A DNA stretch of 64,000 nucleotides from Rudanella paleaurantiibacter (GTDB lineage Bacteria; Bacteroidota; Bacteroidia; Cytophagales; Spirosomataceae). The position numbers and the translations under genes are program-made. Under the pieces are notes generated by a model. The model saw nothing but the letters and a program-made list of their open reading frames with translations. It was not told where the DNA came from and searched no databases. Position 1 is the first letter of the stretch. Each line of letters opens with the position of its first letter. Positions 16,017-23,762 of the stretch are shown one piece after another. Where the stretch lies: NCBI RefSeq assembly GCF_009184635.1, contig NZ_WELI01000009.1, forward strand, positions 62,001 through 126,000, given 5' to 3'.

Positions 16017-16211
16017 ACGGTCCGAAGTCGGACACGAACCCATTTTTTCACGTTTTTCCGGCCCATTGTCGGAAAAGCAGGCTTCAACCGGAGCGTCTGT
16101 TTTGCCCAACTGGTACAATGCTAATTTGGCAAACATTGGCCAACTGCTTATTGCAACCTACTTATTCTGTGAAGATTACGCATTTTATCACTTGTCTGAC
16201 CCCCTCCCGCC

Positions 16212-16700
16212 ATGGCAAGTGAACTCTTTAACCGCCGGGATGTCATCGCTTATTTTATTGTCGCAGCCATTGGCGCTTCCATGCAATTGGTCGTGTGCAG
16301 CCTGCTACAGGAGTGGTTCCCTATTTCGTACGTACAGGCCTTATTTATCGGCTATGTTGTCGCGTTTGCGGCCGGTTTTTTTCTGACCAAGCTTTTCGCC
16401 TTTAATGCCCGCAACTCGGCGCAAACCAAGCGTGAAATGGTCAAATTCACGATGGTATCCGTCATTTCCTGCATCATTACGGTGTACGGATCGGCGTGGA
16501 TCTATGATTTTACGGCTACCCAGTTCGACCAGTATATTTTTACGATTCCGTACTCGGTAAAGGAGGTCAATTTTAACAAACTGGGTGCTCAGGTAATCGG
16601 TATGGGGCTCAGCTTTCTGAACAACTACGTGCTGCACAAGCGGTTTACGTTTGCCAATACCGGTTTTTACGATAAACTGAAAGCGTTACTCAACCTGTGA
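16212..16700 (+). CDS. GtrA family membrane protein
   Basis: A 162-residue integral membrane protein with four predicted helices (about 13-34, 40-62, 80-100, 120-142). Motifs typical of GtrA are present: IAYFIVAAIGASMQL, FIGYVVAFAAGFFLTKLFAF, and the C-terminal FLNNYVLHKRFTF. GtrA proteins are thought to help move undecaprenyl-linked sugars across the membrane in surface polysaccharide synthesis. There is no glycosyltransferase next to it. A different-frame start at 16066 was rejected. Confidence 0.88.
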   Translation: MASELFNRRDVIAYFIVAAIGASMQLVVCSLLQEWFPISYVQALFIGYVVAFAAGFFLTKLFAFNARNSAQTKREMVKFTMVSVISCIITVYGSAWIYDFTATQFDQYIFTIPYSVKEVNFNKLGAQVIGMGLSFLNNYVLHKRFTFANTGFYDKLKALLNL

Positions 16701-16761
16701 TTAACGTGAATTATGGATAATGGCTGATTGATACGCATTTTGCCCTTAACTCACGTTAATT
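16701..16761. repeat. Second copy of the TAACGTGAATTA-ended repeat
   Basis: ATTAACGTGAATTA at 16701-16714 is matched (one mismatch) by the inverted TAACTCACGTTAAT at 16748-16761. The bases after the left end (tATGGATAATGGCTGA) match the element at 576-739. It is a 61-bp internally deleted relative with no coding capacity. Confidence 0.5.
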
Positions 16762-16762
16762 A

Positions 16763-16815
16763 AATAGCCATCGCGAGGCCAACGTTCGATGTTGTGACCC
16801 CGCGATGGCTATTTA
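16763..16815. terminator. Hairpin between gtrA-like and kinase genes
   Basis: AAATAGCCATCGCG (16763-16776) pairs with CGCGATGGCTATTT (16802-16815). Its position between convergent genes and its A/T ends fit a bidirectional terminator, though the T-tracts are short. Confidence 0.6.
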
Positions 16816-16832
16816 GTGATACTGCCAGCTTC

Positions 16833-17447
16833 TTAGGAATTAACGCCCAGACGTTCGTCAATTCGCCCGATGACGTGCTGTAAATCCTGAGGGCGGTTGG
16901 CGTAATCCAGCTCATTCACGTCGATAATCAGCAGCTCACCGGCGGTGTATTCACGGGCAAACTCCTCGTATAATACATTCAGACTGTCCAGATAGTCTTC
17001 ACCAATTGACTGCTCAAACGAGCGGCCCCGTTTCCGAATCTGCCCCATGAGTTTGGGCAAATCGGCCCGGAGATAGATCATCAGGTCTGGGGCCTGCACC
17101 GTGCTTACCATATTGTCGAACAGGCAGCGGTAGGTCTCGTAATCGCGCTCACTCATATTGCCACTCCGGTGCAGGTTACTGGCAAAGATGTAGGCATCTT
17201 CGTAAATGGTACGGTCCTGAATAACGCTCCGACCGCTTTCGCGAATGGTTTTTACCTGCTCAAACCGACTGTTGAGAAAATAAATCTGAAGATTGAACGA
17301 CCAGCGTTCCATGTCGCCGTAGAAATCGGCCAGATAAGGGTTTCCTTCGACGGCTTCGTACAGGACATCCCAGCCGTAATGGGTAGCAAGAAGTTGGGCC
17401 AGCGTGGTTTTACCCGCGCCAATGTTTCCGGTAATGGCAATATGCAT
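16833..17447 (-). CDS. Deoxynucleoside kinase
   Basis: Phosphorylates deoxyribonucleosides in the salvage pathway (dNK/dGK-dCK family). The 204-residue protein begins MHIAITGNIGAGKTT with the P-loop at residues 7-14. It carries YEAVEGNPYL, the QDRTIYEDAYIF catalytic/base-binding motif, and the lid arginines in IRKRGRSFE. The ATG at 17447 puts the P-loop at the proper distance; a longer frame to 17519 adds an unlikely leader crossing a hairpin. A 5'(3')-deoxyribonucleotidase gene precedes it on the same strand, giving an opposed kinase/phosphatase pair. Substrate preference cannot be read from sequence. Confidence 0.93.
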   Translation of the reverse strand: MHIAITGNIGAGKTTLAQLLATHYGWDVLYEAVEGNPYLADFYGDMERWSFNLQIYFLNSRFEQVKTIRESGRSVIQDRTIYEDAYIFASNLHRSGNMSERDYETYRCLFDNMVSTVQAPDLMIYLRADLPKLMGQIRKRGRSFEQSIGEDYLDSLNVLYEEFAREYTAGELLIIDVNELDYANRPQDLQHVIGRIDERLGVNS

Positions 17448-17496
17448 ACGTTTGGCAGGCAATAGTACGTAAAGTTGTTGGGGTCGCACAAGACGA

Positions 17497-17541
17497 TTGT
17501 GGGTGTTGGAGCCTCCCATTTGGGCACTCCAACACCCACAA
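17497..17541. terminator. 15-bp hairpin between the deoxynucleotide genes
   Basis: TTGTGGGTGTTGGAG (17497-17511) pairs with CTCCAACACCCACAA (17527-17541). It lies between the deoxyribonucleotidase and the kinase gene without a clear T-run, so it could be an attenuator, a terminator or a processing signal. Confidence 0.5.
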
Positions 17542-17621
17542 CCACTAAGCTAAAAACAGAACACTGTAAACCAAAGCACAACGCCTGGTTTTTGATGTGA
17601 AACTCTTTGTCGAAGCGACCA

Positions 17622-18149
17622 TTAGAGCAATAGGTCAGCTACCTCCTGCCAGTTGTTAACGCGCTTATACTCGGTTTCGTCGCGGTTGTGCGGGGCCGAA
17701 AACAACAACCCCTGCCCAGCGAATGTCTTGATGTTACGCGGCAAATCGTCGATCAGGTACTCGGCTCCCAGAATACTCTTGTCGCCCATGAAAATGATAT
17801 TGCGCCAGTGGATATACGGAAAATGCCGCGCCAGCCAGTCGTACTTTTCGCGTAGGCTGTTCGGAAACTCCATAGCGGCCGTGGCCACAAATACATCGTA
17901 GCGTTCCATTAGGCGGGCAATTGTGTCCTGAGCGCCTTCCATCACTGGAATATCAGCGAAAAAACCCGGCTCATGGACGTTCTGAAACAGAGTCTTAAAC
18001 TCTCCTTCGTCCAGAAGCTCGTGAAATGATTTCTCCCGCAATTCTTCGAGCGTGTAACGGGGAGCCTCACCCCGCAGGTACAGCTGGGCAAACTTGCCGT
18101 AAGTATCAGCCATGACATCGTCCATGTCGATGGCAATGCGTTGTTTCAT
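17622..18149 (-). CDS. 5'(3')-deoxyribonucleotidase (NT5C type)
   Basis: HAD-superfamily phosphatase that removes phosphate from deoxyribonucleoside monophosphates. Residues 6-14 contain the HAD motif I (IDMDDVMAD, nucleophile Asp plus acid/base Asp). ATAAMEFPNS supplies motif II, the lysine is in NIIFMGDKS, and motif III is LIDDLPRN. The 175-residue length fits NT5C. It is transcribed upstream of the deoxynucleoside kinase, and the pair can form a substrate cycle controlling deoxynucleotide pools. It is 29 nt downstream of the E2 gene and may share its transcript. Confidence 0.9.
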   Translation of the reverse strand: MKQRIAIDMDDVMADTYGKFAQLYLRGEAPRYTLEELREKSFHELLDEGEFKTLFQNVHEPGFFADIPVMEGAQDTIARLMERYDVFVATAAMEFPNSLREKYDWLARHFPYIHWRNIIFMGDKSILGAEYLIDDLPRNIKTFAGQGLLFSAPHNRDETEYKRVNNWQEVADLLL

Positions 18150-18178
18150 AACAATCCGTTGAAATAATCAATAAGGGC

Positions 18179-19567
18179 TTAGATCTTCTGGTCGGTGTCG
18201 AAGCCTTCGAGGTAATCGGCAACCCGCTTCACAAACTGCCCGCCCAGCGACCCATCAACCACACGGTGATCGTACGAATGCGACAGGAACATGAGCTGCC
18301 GAATACCGATCAGGTCGCCCTGAGGAGTTTCGATCACAGCGGGCTTTTTCACAATAGCTCCGAACGCCATAATTGCTACCTGTGGCTGCACAATAATGGG
18401 CGTGCCCATGATGTTGCCAAACGTTCCAATGTTCGACATGGTGTAGGTACCGTTGGCCAGATCGTCGGCGGTGAGCTTGTTTTCGCGGGCCCGCTTCGAG
18501 AGGTCGTTTACTTTTTTAGTCAGCCCCACCAGGTTATAACTGTCGGCATCGTGAATCACGGGAACAATCAGGTTACCCGAGGGCAAGGCTACCGCCATAC
18601 CGATGTTAATCGCTTTTTTGACGATGATATTGTCGCCGTCGACCGAAACGTTGATCATCGGGAAGTCCTTAATAGCCTTCACTAGTGCCTCAATCAGAAT
18701 AGGCGTAAAGGTCAGGTTCTCCCCTGTTTTGCGCTTGAACTCGTCTTTCAGGCGGGCGCGCCACTGCACAATGGGCGTCATATCCACCTCCACAAACGAG
18801 CTGACGTGCGGAGAAATCTGCTTCGACTCCACCATCCGCTGCGCAATCATCTTACGCATCCGGTCCATCTGGATAATATCCGCCTGGCCATTAAGCGATA
18901 CCGTAGCGGGTGATTTAGCTACCGGTGCCGGCGTTGCCGGGGCCGGTGATACCGGCGTGGGGGCAGCCGAGGGGGCAGGTACCGGAGCCGCTGACGCTAC
19001 TTCGGCCGACCGGTTTTCCAGATACCCAAGAATATCTTTTTTGGTCAGTCGGTTTTCGGCTCCGGTGCCCGGAATCCGGTCCAGTTCCTCACGGCCGATG
19101 CCTTCTTCTTTGGCAATACTCAGCACCAAAGGCGAGTAGAACCGACCCGCAAACGAGGGACCATCGGCCAGGTCAGGCCGCGAACGCATCGATGCAATGC
19201 TCGATTCCAGCCCCTGAGCCACCTCAAGTACGGCCGGCTCGTGCTCCTCTTCCAGATTCGGTGCAACCGGGGCCGGGGCCGAGTCGGCCGGGGCAACGGG
19301 AGCCGCGGATTCGGTCGAAACAGACGCTTCGGTTTCGATCCGGGCAATCGGAGCGCCCACGGGCACCACATCGCCCTCCTGCACCAGACACTCTTTCAGA
19401 ATACCCGCATGGGTGGCAGGCACTTCGGTATCGACTTTATCGGTCGCTACTTCCAGAATGGAATCGTCGGCTTCAATTCGTTCGCCCGGCTGTTTGAGCC
19501 AGTGAATAACCGTGCATTCCATGATACTCTCGCCCATTTTGGGCATCACCATGTCGACTAAGGCCAT
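18179..19567 (-). CDS. 2-oxo acid dehydrogenase E2 acyltransferase
   Basis: Core subunit of a 2-oxo acid dehydrogenase complex, passing acyl groups from lipoyl-lysine to CoA. Domain order is clear: one N-terminal lipoyl domain (residues 2-78, lipoyl Lys44 in ATDKVDTEVP), an Ala/Pro/Glu-rich linker, an E3/E1-binding domain (about 143-182, SPLVLSIAKEEGIG), a second Ala/Pro linker, and the catalytic domain (about 235-460) with SYDHRVVDG. No E1 or E3 gene is adjacent. The type (branched-chain, pyruvate or 2-oxoglutarate) is uncertain; the KMGESIMECTV lipoyl domain most resembles branched-chain-type E2. Length 462 is normal. Confidence 0.9.
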   Translation of the reverse strand: MALVDMVMPKMGESIMECTVIHWLKQPGERIEADDSILEVATDKVDTEVPATHAGILKECLVQEGDVVPVGAPIARIETEASVSTESAAPVAPADSAPAPVAPNLEEEHEPAVLEVAQGLESSIASMRSRPDLADGPSFAGRFYSPLVLSIAKEEGIGREELDRIPGTGAENRLTKKDILGYLENRSAEVASAAPVPAPSAAPTPVSPAPATPAPVAKSPATVSLNGQADIIQMDRMRKMIAQRMVESKQISPHVSSFVEVDMTPIVQWRARLKDEFKRKTGENLTFTPILIEALVKAIKDFPMINVSVDGDNIIVKKAINIGMAVALPSGNLIVPVIHDADSYNLVGLTKKVNDLSKRARENKLTADDLANGTYTMSNIGTFGNIMGTPIIVQPQVAIMAFGAIVKKPAVIETPQGDLIGIRQLMFLSHSYDHRVVDGSLGGQFVKRVADYLEGFDTDQKI

Positions 19568-19585
19568 GATTAAATCGTTGTGGTT

Positions 19586-20878
19586 TTATGAAGTGTATGT
19601 TGATGAAGCAAGCAGTTGTTCACGCACCATGTTTAGCCCGTAGGCCGTGGTGAGCTGAATATTCTGATCGCGGTACTGCCCCAGCCGAAGCAACCGAGTC
19701 ACGGTTCGGTCGGGGGTAGCGCATGCAATCCAGATGGTACCCACGGGCTTGTCGGGCGTACCGCCATCGGGCCCGGCAATACCGCTGGTAGCCAGGGTAA
19801 TATCGGCACCCAATGCCCGGCGCGCCCCTTCGGCCATTTGCCGTACGGTTTGTTCGCTCACGGCACCATGCTCGGCAAGCGTAGCCGGGTCGACACCCAG
19901 TTGCCCCACTTTGACAGCGTTGGCATAACTCACGATACTTCCCTGAAAATACGCCGACGAACCGGGCGTTTTGGTGATTTGGGCGGCAATGTACCCACCC
20001 GTACAGCTTTCGGCCGTACCAAACATCAGCCCGCGTTCTACCAGCAACCGCCCTACCACGGTTTCGAGTTCGTCGGTATCAAACCCAAACACATACTCCC
20101 CAATCAGGGGCATTACCTTATCTACCTGCTCCGCCAGCTCGCGGTCGAGCCGGGCGGTATCCGTTGCTGAGCCCGTCGCGGTGAGCCGCAATCGTACCTG
20201 CCCGAAATGCGGCAGGTATGCCAGCCGAATGTGCGGAGGGAGTGCATCTTCCCAAGCCTCAATGCGTTCGGCCAGAAACGACTCACCAATCCCCACCGTC
20301 CGAATCATCTTGTGCTTGATAATGGGCGTCTCGAACCGTTCCTGCAACTTCGGCAGAATCCGGTTCTTCATGAGGCTCTTCATTTCAAAGGGCACCCCCG
20401 GCAACGACACATACACTACGCTGCGGCCGTTGTTGCCTACCTGATGTTCAAACCACATACCGGGGGCCGTGCCCCAGTCATTCTGAATATATTCGGCATT
20501 GGCGGGCAAATCGGCCTGAGTCCGGTTGAGGTCGGTCATTTCGCGGCCGCGCTTCACGAAGAAACTCGTTACCAGTTCGAGGGCCACCTCGTTCCGTACC
20601 ATGCCAACCCCAAAATAGGTGCACAGCGTTTTCTTGGTGATATCGTCTTTGGTTGGTCCCAGCCCGCCGGTTATAATGATCAGATCGGCCCGATTGTGAG
20701 CTTCTTGCAGTGCTTCCAGAATAGCCGGGGCTCCATCGCCAACCGACGTTTTGCGCACCGTGCGAATCCCCAGATTGGTGAGTTCAGTGCTGATCCACTG
20801 CGTATTTGTATCGGTTATCTGACCGAATAAAATTTCGTCGCCGATGGTGATGACCTCGGCGCGGACCATTTCTGTCAT
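19586..20878 (-). CDS. cinA: CinA-family competence/damage protein (NMN deamidase-related)
   Basis: Two-domain CinA of 430 residues. The N-terminal MoCF-like domain has TIGDEILFGQITDTN and TGGLGPTKDD. The C-terminal domain, similar to NMN deamidase PncC, has GTAESCTGGYIAAQ and ATSGIAGPDGGTPDKPVGT. The family recycles pyridine nucleotides (NMN deamidation, ADP-ribose hydrolysis) and was first named for competence. The start may be ATG 20878 (MTEMVRAEV) or ATG 20869; neither has a ribosome site. It lies 18 nt upstream of the E2 gene, so these minus-strand genes probably form one transcript. Confidence 0.93.
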   Translation of the reverse strand: MTEMVRAEVITIGDEILFGQITDTNTQWISTELTNLGIRTVRKTSVGDGAPAILEALQEAHNRADLIIITGGLGPTKDDITKKTLCTYFGVGMVRNEVALELVTSFFVKRGREMTDLNRTQADLPANAEYIQNDWGTAPGMWFEHQVGNNGRSVVYVSLPGVPFEMKSLMKNRILPKLQERFETPIIKHKMIRTVGIGESFLAERIEAWEDALPPHIRLAYLPHFGQVRLRLTATGSATDTARLDRELAEQVDKVMPLIGEYVFGFDTDELETVVGRLLVERGLMFGTAESCTGGYIAAQITKTPGSSAYFQGSIVSYANAVKVGQLGVDPATLAEHGAVSEQTVRQMAEGARRALGADITLATSGIAGPDGGTPDKPVGTIWIACATPDRTVTRLLRLGQYRDQNIQLTTAYGLNMVREQLLASSTYTS

Positions 20879-20956
20879 GGTTGAGGTCTAAATTTTCGCC
20901 CAAAGGCTAAACCTTTAGGGTATTTTATGCGTCAAAAGTACAAAACGCTTTATCGA

Positions 20957-21706
20957 ATGAGAAAGAAAATTTGGTTGATGGCCCTGCCTCTGCTGTGCCT
21001 TCACGCTACATCATACGCTCAGGACACCACGACTCCGCAAAAGCCCCGTTCGGTATTCGGGCAGATTCTGGACGCTGTTACAAAACCGGCGTCAGGTGGT
21101 GCTCTCTCCAACGCCGATATTGCCAGCGGCCTCCGCGAAGCCTTGCGGGTTGGTATCAATAAAGGGGCCGATCAGGCATCGGCTACCGACGGGTATTACA
21201 AAAACCCGCTCATTAAAATCCTGTTTCCGCCCGAGTTGCAACGGGTTGAAACCCGGCTCCGGCAAATTGGCCTCGGCCCGCAGGTCGATCGGTTTGTGAT
21301 GTCGCTGAATCGGGCCGCTGAAGATGCAGCACAGAAATCGAAACCCATTTTTGTGAAGGCCATCACGTCGATGACCATCCAGGATGCCATCGGGATTTTG
21401 CGCGGGCCACAGGATGCCGCCACGCAATACCTGCGCCGGACATCGGGGCAGGAGCTGGTGAAAGCCTTCACGCCCGATATCGATGCCGCTCTGAAGAAAA
21501 ACAACACAACCAGATACTACAGCGATCTGGTCAATGCCTACAACCGGATTCCGCTGGTGCAAAAGGTAAACCCCAACCTGACCGAGTATGCCACCAATAA
21601 GGCCGTCGATGGGCTGTTTATGCTGGTAGCGCAGGAGGAGAAAAACATTCGCGAAAACCCAGCCGCCCGGGTTACCGATATTCTCCGTCGGGTGTTTGGG
21701 AGCTAA
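20957..21706 (+). CDS. DUF4197 domain exported protein
   Basis: A 249-residue periplasmic or envelope protein. A signal peptide (KKIWLMALPLLCLHATSYAQ) is followed by DUF4197, which fills residues 40-249: NADIASGLREALRVGINKGADQA, YYKNPLIKILFPPELQ and the MTIQDAIGILRG segment. The family is mostly alpha-helical with no known function. I chose ATG 20957, which gives a proper signal peptide; ATG 20927 in frame adds ten basic residues. It is divergent from cinA. A strong terminator follows. Confidence 0.88.
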   Translation: MRKKIWLMALPLLCLHATSYAQDTTTPQKPRSVFGQILDAVTKPASGGALSNADIASGLREALRVGINKGADQASATDGYYKNPLIKILFPPELQRVETRLRQIGLGPQVDRFVMSLNRAAEDAAQKSKPIFVKAITSMTIQDAIGILRGPQDAATQYLRRTSGQELVKAFTPDIDAALKKNNTTRYYSDLVNAYNRIPLVQKVNPNLTEYATNKAVDGLFMLVAQEEKNIRENPAARVTDILRRVFGS

Positions 21707-21736
21707 TACCTATTGCGCCATAAAACAACCAGAGGA

Positions 21737-21784
21737 GCCCGGTAATGCCCAGAATTTGTGGTTCTGGGCATTACCGGGCCTTTT
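21737..21784 (+). terminator. 18-bp terminator after DUF4197 gene
   Basis: Arms 21737-21754 and 21762-21779 pair perfectly (GCCCGGTAATGCCCAGAA) and TTTT follows. Confidence 0.93.
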
Positions 21785-21866
21785 GATTCGTACTGGTAGC
21801 TAACTCCACAAAACGCTTTAGGCCGGATATACCCCCAATGAACGTTAGCCCCGACAAATCTCTCCG

Positions 21867-21875
21867 TATCTTTGC
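21867..21875 (+). promoter_or_regulatory. TATCTTTGC promoter touching the gldC start
   Basis: Exact TAnnTTTG(C) box whose final G is only four nt before the gldC ATG at 21879. TTAG at 21845-21848 may serve as a -33 element. Transcription would begin at or just after the start codon, predicting a leaderless mRNA. Confidence 0.6.
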
Positions 21876-21878
21876 GCC

Positions 21879-22226
21879 ATGAAGAAGTCAGATATTCACT
21901 TTACCGTTGAGCTGGATACCCAGAACGTACCCGATAAAATTTACTGGGATGCCACCGATAACCCAAATGAAGGCCTGAGCGACACCCGCGCTATTGCCAT
22001 TTCGATCTGGGACCATTACCATCAGGGTACGCTCAAAATGGACCTCTGGACCAAAGACATGGAGGTTCTTGACATGAAGCGCTTCGTGATTGAGATCATG
22101 GATGGCCTGGCCAGTACCGTTGAGTCGGCTACGGGCGATGAGCACATGGCCCGCGATATCATGAGCCTTTGCCAGGTGTTGAGCCGCCGGGTGAAAGAAG
22201 AAATGAAGCAGCAACAACAGCCATAA
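21879..22226 (+). CDS. gldC: Gliding motility protein GldC
   Basis: Bacteroidota gliding-motility protein of 115 residues. It shows the family features: MKKSDIHFTVELD at the N-terminus, PDKIYWDA, AIAISIWD and the TLKMDLWTKDMEV segment, then helices ending in a Gln-rich tail. GldC lacks a signal peptide and is soluble, and it is required for gliding or T9SS function in some relatives. The ATG at 21879 is fixed by similarity, yet it nearly touches a strong promoter box. A thioredoxin-fold gene follows 170 nt downstream. Confidence 0.94.
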   Translation: MKKSDIHFTVELDTQNVPDKIYWDATDNPNEGLSDTRAIAISIWDHYHQGTLKMDLWTKDMEVLDMKRFVIEIMDGLASTVESATGDEHMARDIMSLCQVLSRRVKEEMKQQQQP

Positions 22227-22395
22227 CGCATTTGTCGTTTTTAGTGTGTCGTTTTGGGTATGGATCGGCCCGTTTTTTGCTAACACTCTTACCACAAACG
22301 ATACACTAAACGCTTGCAGTTCTCCGACTTTGGGTAGTGATATTCATCCTGAACCCGGAGCCGGACCGTCGAGATTTTCTCCTGACACTTGTACC

Positions 22396-23592
22396 ATGAA
22401 ACAATTCGCAACCTGCCTGTTGCTGCTGATTAGCCTGACCAACGCGTTGGCCCAAAAGGGCGGCATCACGTTCCGAACGGAGCCAATTGATGGGATATTT
22501 GCCACGGCCCGTAGCGCGGGCAAACCCGTATTTGTGGAGATTTACTCCCCAACCTGCCATGTATGCCAGAGCTTTATTCCAACCCTGGCCGACAGCCGGG
22601 TGGGTAAGTTTTACAACGGTAAGTATGTGAGCACCAAGCTCGACATCATGAACAAGGCTACGCAGGCCTGGCTCACCAAAAAGAAGCTTTACGTACCCTC
22701 ACTGCCCCTGTTTTTGTATTTCGACAACAAGGGCAACCTGATGCACCTGGCCATGAGCAATAACTCAGCCGATGAGGTGATCCGGCACGGGACACAAGCC
22801 CTCGACCCGGCCGCCCGTGGCACCAATTTCCGGCAGCGGTTTGCCAACGGCGACCGAAACGGCAATTTCCTCATCGACTACGGCATGTTTGCTAAGGTGA
22901 CCACGGATACCGTCACGAACATTCGGGTGATGGAAGAGTACGCCCGTCAGCAACCCGCCAACCAACTGGCGAGCCAAACCAACTGGCTCGTTACCCAGAA
23001 ACTGGTGATGGATATGGACAACCCTCTGGCTCAGAACCTGATCAACAACATTGGTCAGTACAAAGCCTATGGGGCCCAGGAGCCGCGCAACGTAGCTGAA
23101 AACATTCTGATGTCGACCCTGTACAGCGGTCGTGGGGCCCAGTTCCCAATCAATAAAATCATGCAGGTACGCGACGGTCTGGTACGCATCGGAATCGACC
23201 CGAAGGTCGCTGCCAACCGCACCCTGCTCCCCGAAGTGAACGCTCATTTCAGAGCCCGTCAGACCGCCAAGGCCGTTGCCCGGATGGACAGTCAGGCCAC
23301 CAATTTTCCGCTTTCAGTAGCTGAATACCTGTACATCTCGCGGTTGTTTAACAAACAAAGCCCCGACCCGAGCGATGTGCCGACGGTGACCAAATGGATC
23401 AACAAAGCCCTGAGCACCAACAAAGCCACAATTCAGGAGCAGGCCGACCTGTACTATGAGCTGGCACAGGCTCAACACCGTGCCAACAAAGACGCCGAAG
23501 CCCGCAAAGCGGCCCAGAAAGCCCTTGAACTCGCCAAAGCGGCCCGTATCGACACCAAACGCAACGTGCAGCAACTGGCCGATTTAAAGTAG
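22396..23592 (+). CDS. Exported thioredoxin-fold protein with helical C-terminus
   Basis: A 398-residue periplasmic protein. The signal peptide (KQFATCLLLLISLTNALAQ) leads into a thioredoxin-like domain (about 20-130) with the redox motif CHVC in SPTCHVCQSF and the cis-Pro region PSLPLFLYFD. The remaining ~270 residues are helical with TPR-like segments ending in a Lys/Ala-rich repeat (AEARKAAQKALELAK). It may be a disulfide reductase or chaperone of exported proteins. ATG 22396 starts the signal peptide; a GTG 150 nt upstream in frame is rejected. It lies downstream of gldC. Confidence 0.8.
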   Translation: MKQFATCLLLLISLTNALAQKGGITFRTEPIDGIFATARSAGKPVFVEIYSPTCHVCQSFIPTLADSRVGKFYNGKYVSTKLDIMNKATQAWLTKKKLYVPSLPLFLYFDNKGNLMHLAMSNNSADEVIRHGTQALDPAARGTNFRQRFANGDRNGNFLIDYGMFAKVTTDTVTNIRVMEEYARQQPANQLASQTNWLVTQKLVMDMDNPLAQNLINNIGQYKAYGAQEPRNVAENILMSTLYSGRGAQFPINKIMQVRDGLVRIGIDPKVAANRTLLPEVNAHFRARQTAKAVARMDSQATNFPLSVAEYLYISRLFNKQSPDPSDVPTVTKWINKALSTNKATIQEQADLYYELAQAQHRANKDAEARKAAQKALELAKAARIDTKRNVQQLADLK

Positions 23593-23660
23593 GCACTTTC
23601 TTTTGAGTTTATAGTGAATGTAATGTAGCGAGCCCTTCAAACCTACTGGCTGCCTACAGC

Positions 23661-23704
23661 ATCAAAAAAGGGGGACCGAAGCAATTCGGTCCCCCTTTTT
23701 TGAT
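23661..23704. terminator. 20-bp bidirectional terminator
   Basis: Arms 23661-23680 and 23685-23704 pair perfectly around GCAA, with A- and T-runs at the outer ends. It serves the convergent thioredoxin-fold and GH3 genes. Confidence 0.94.
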
Positions 23705-23762
23705 GTGTGGAAATGGTTGACATACCTCAACCATCATTCACATTAAACAACCTTTGTTAGCC

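Noticed and set aside
16066-16386. 106-codon frame overlapping the GtrA gene start
   Set aside because: Different frame from GtrA, no recognised protein, and it runs into the conserved gene.
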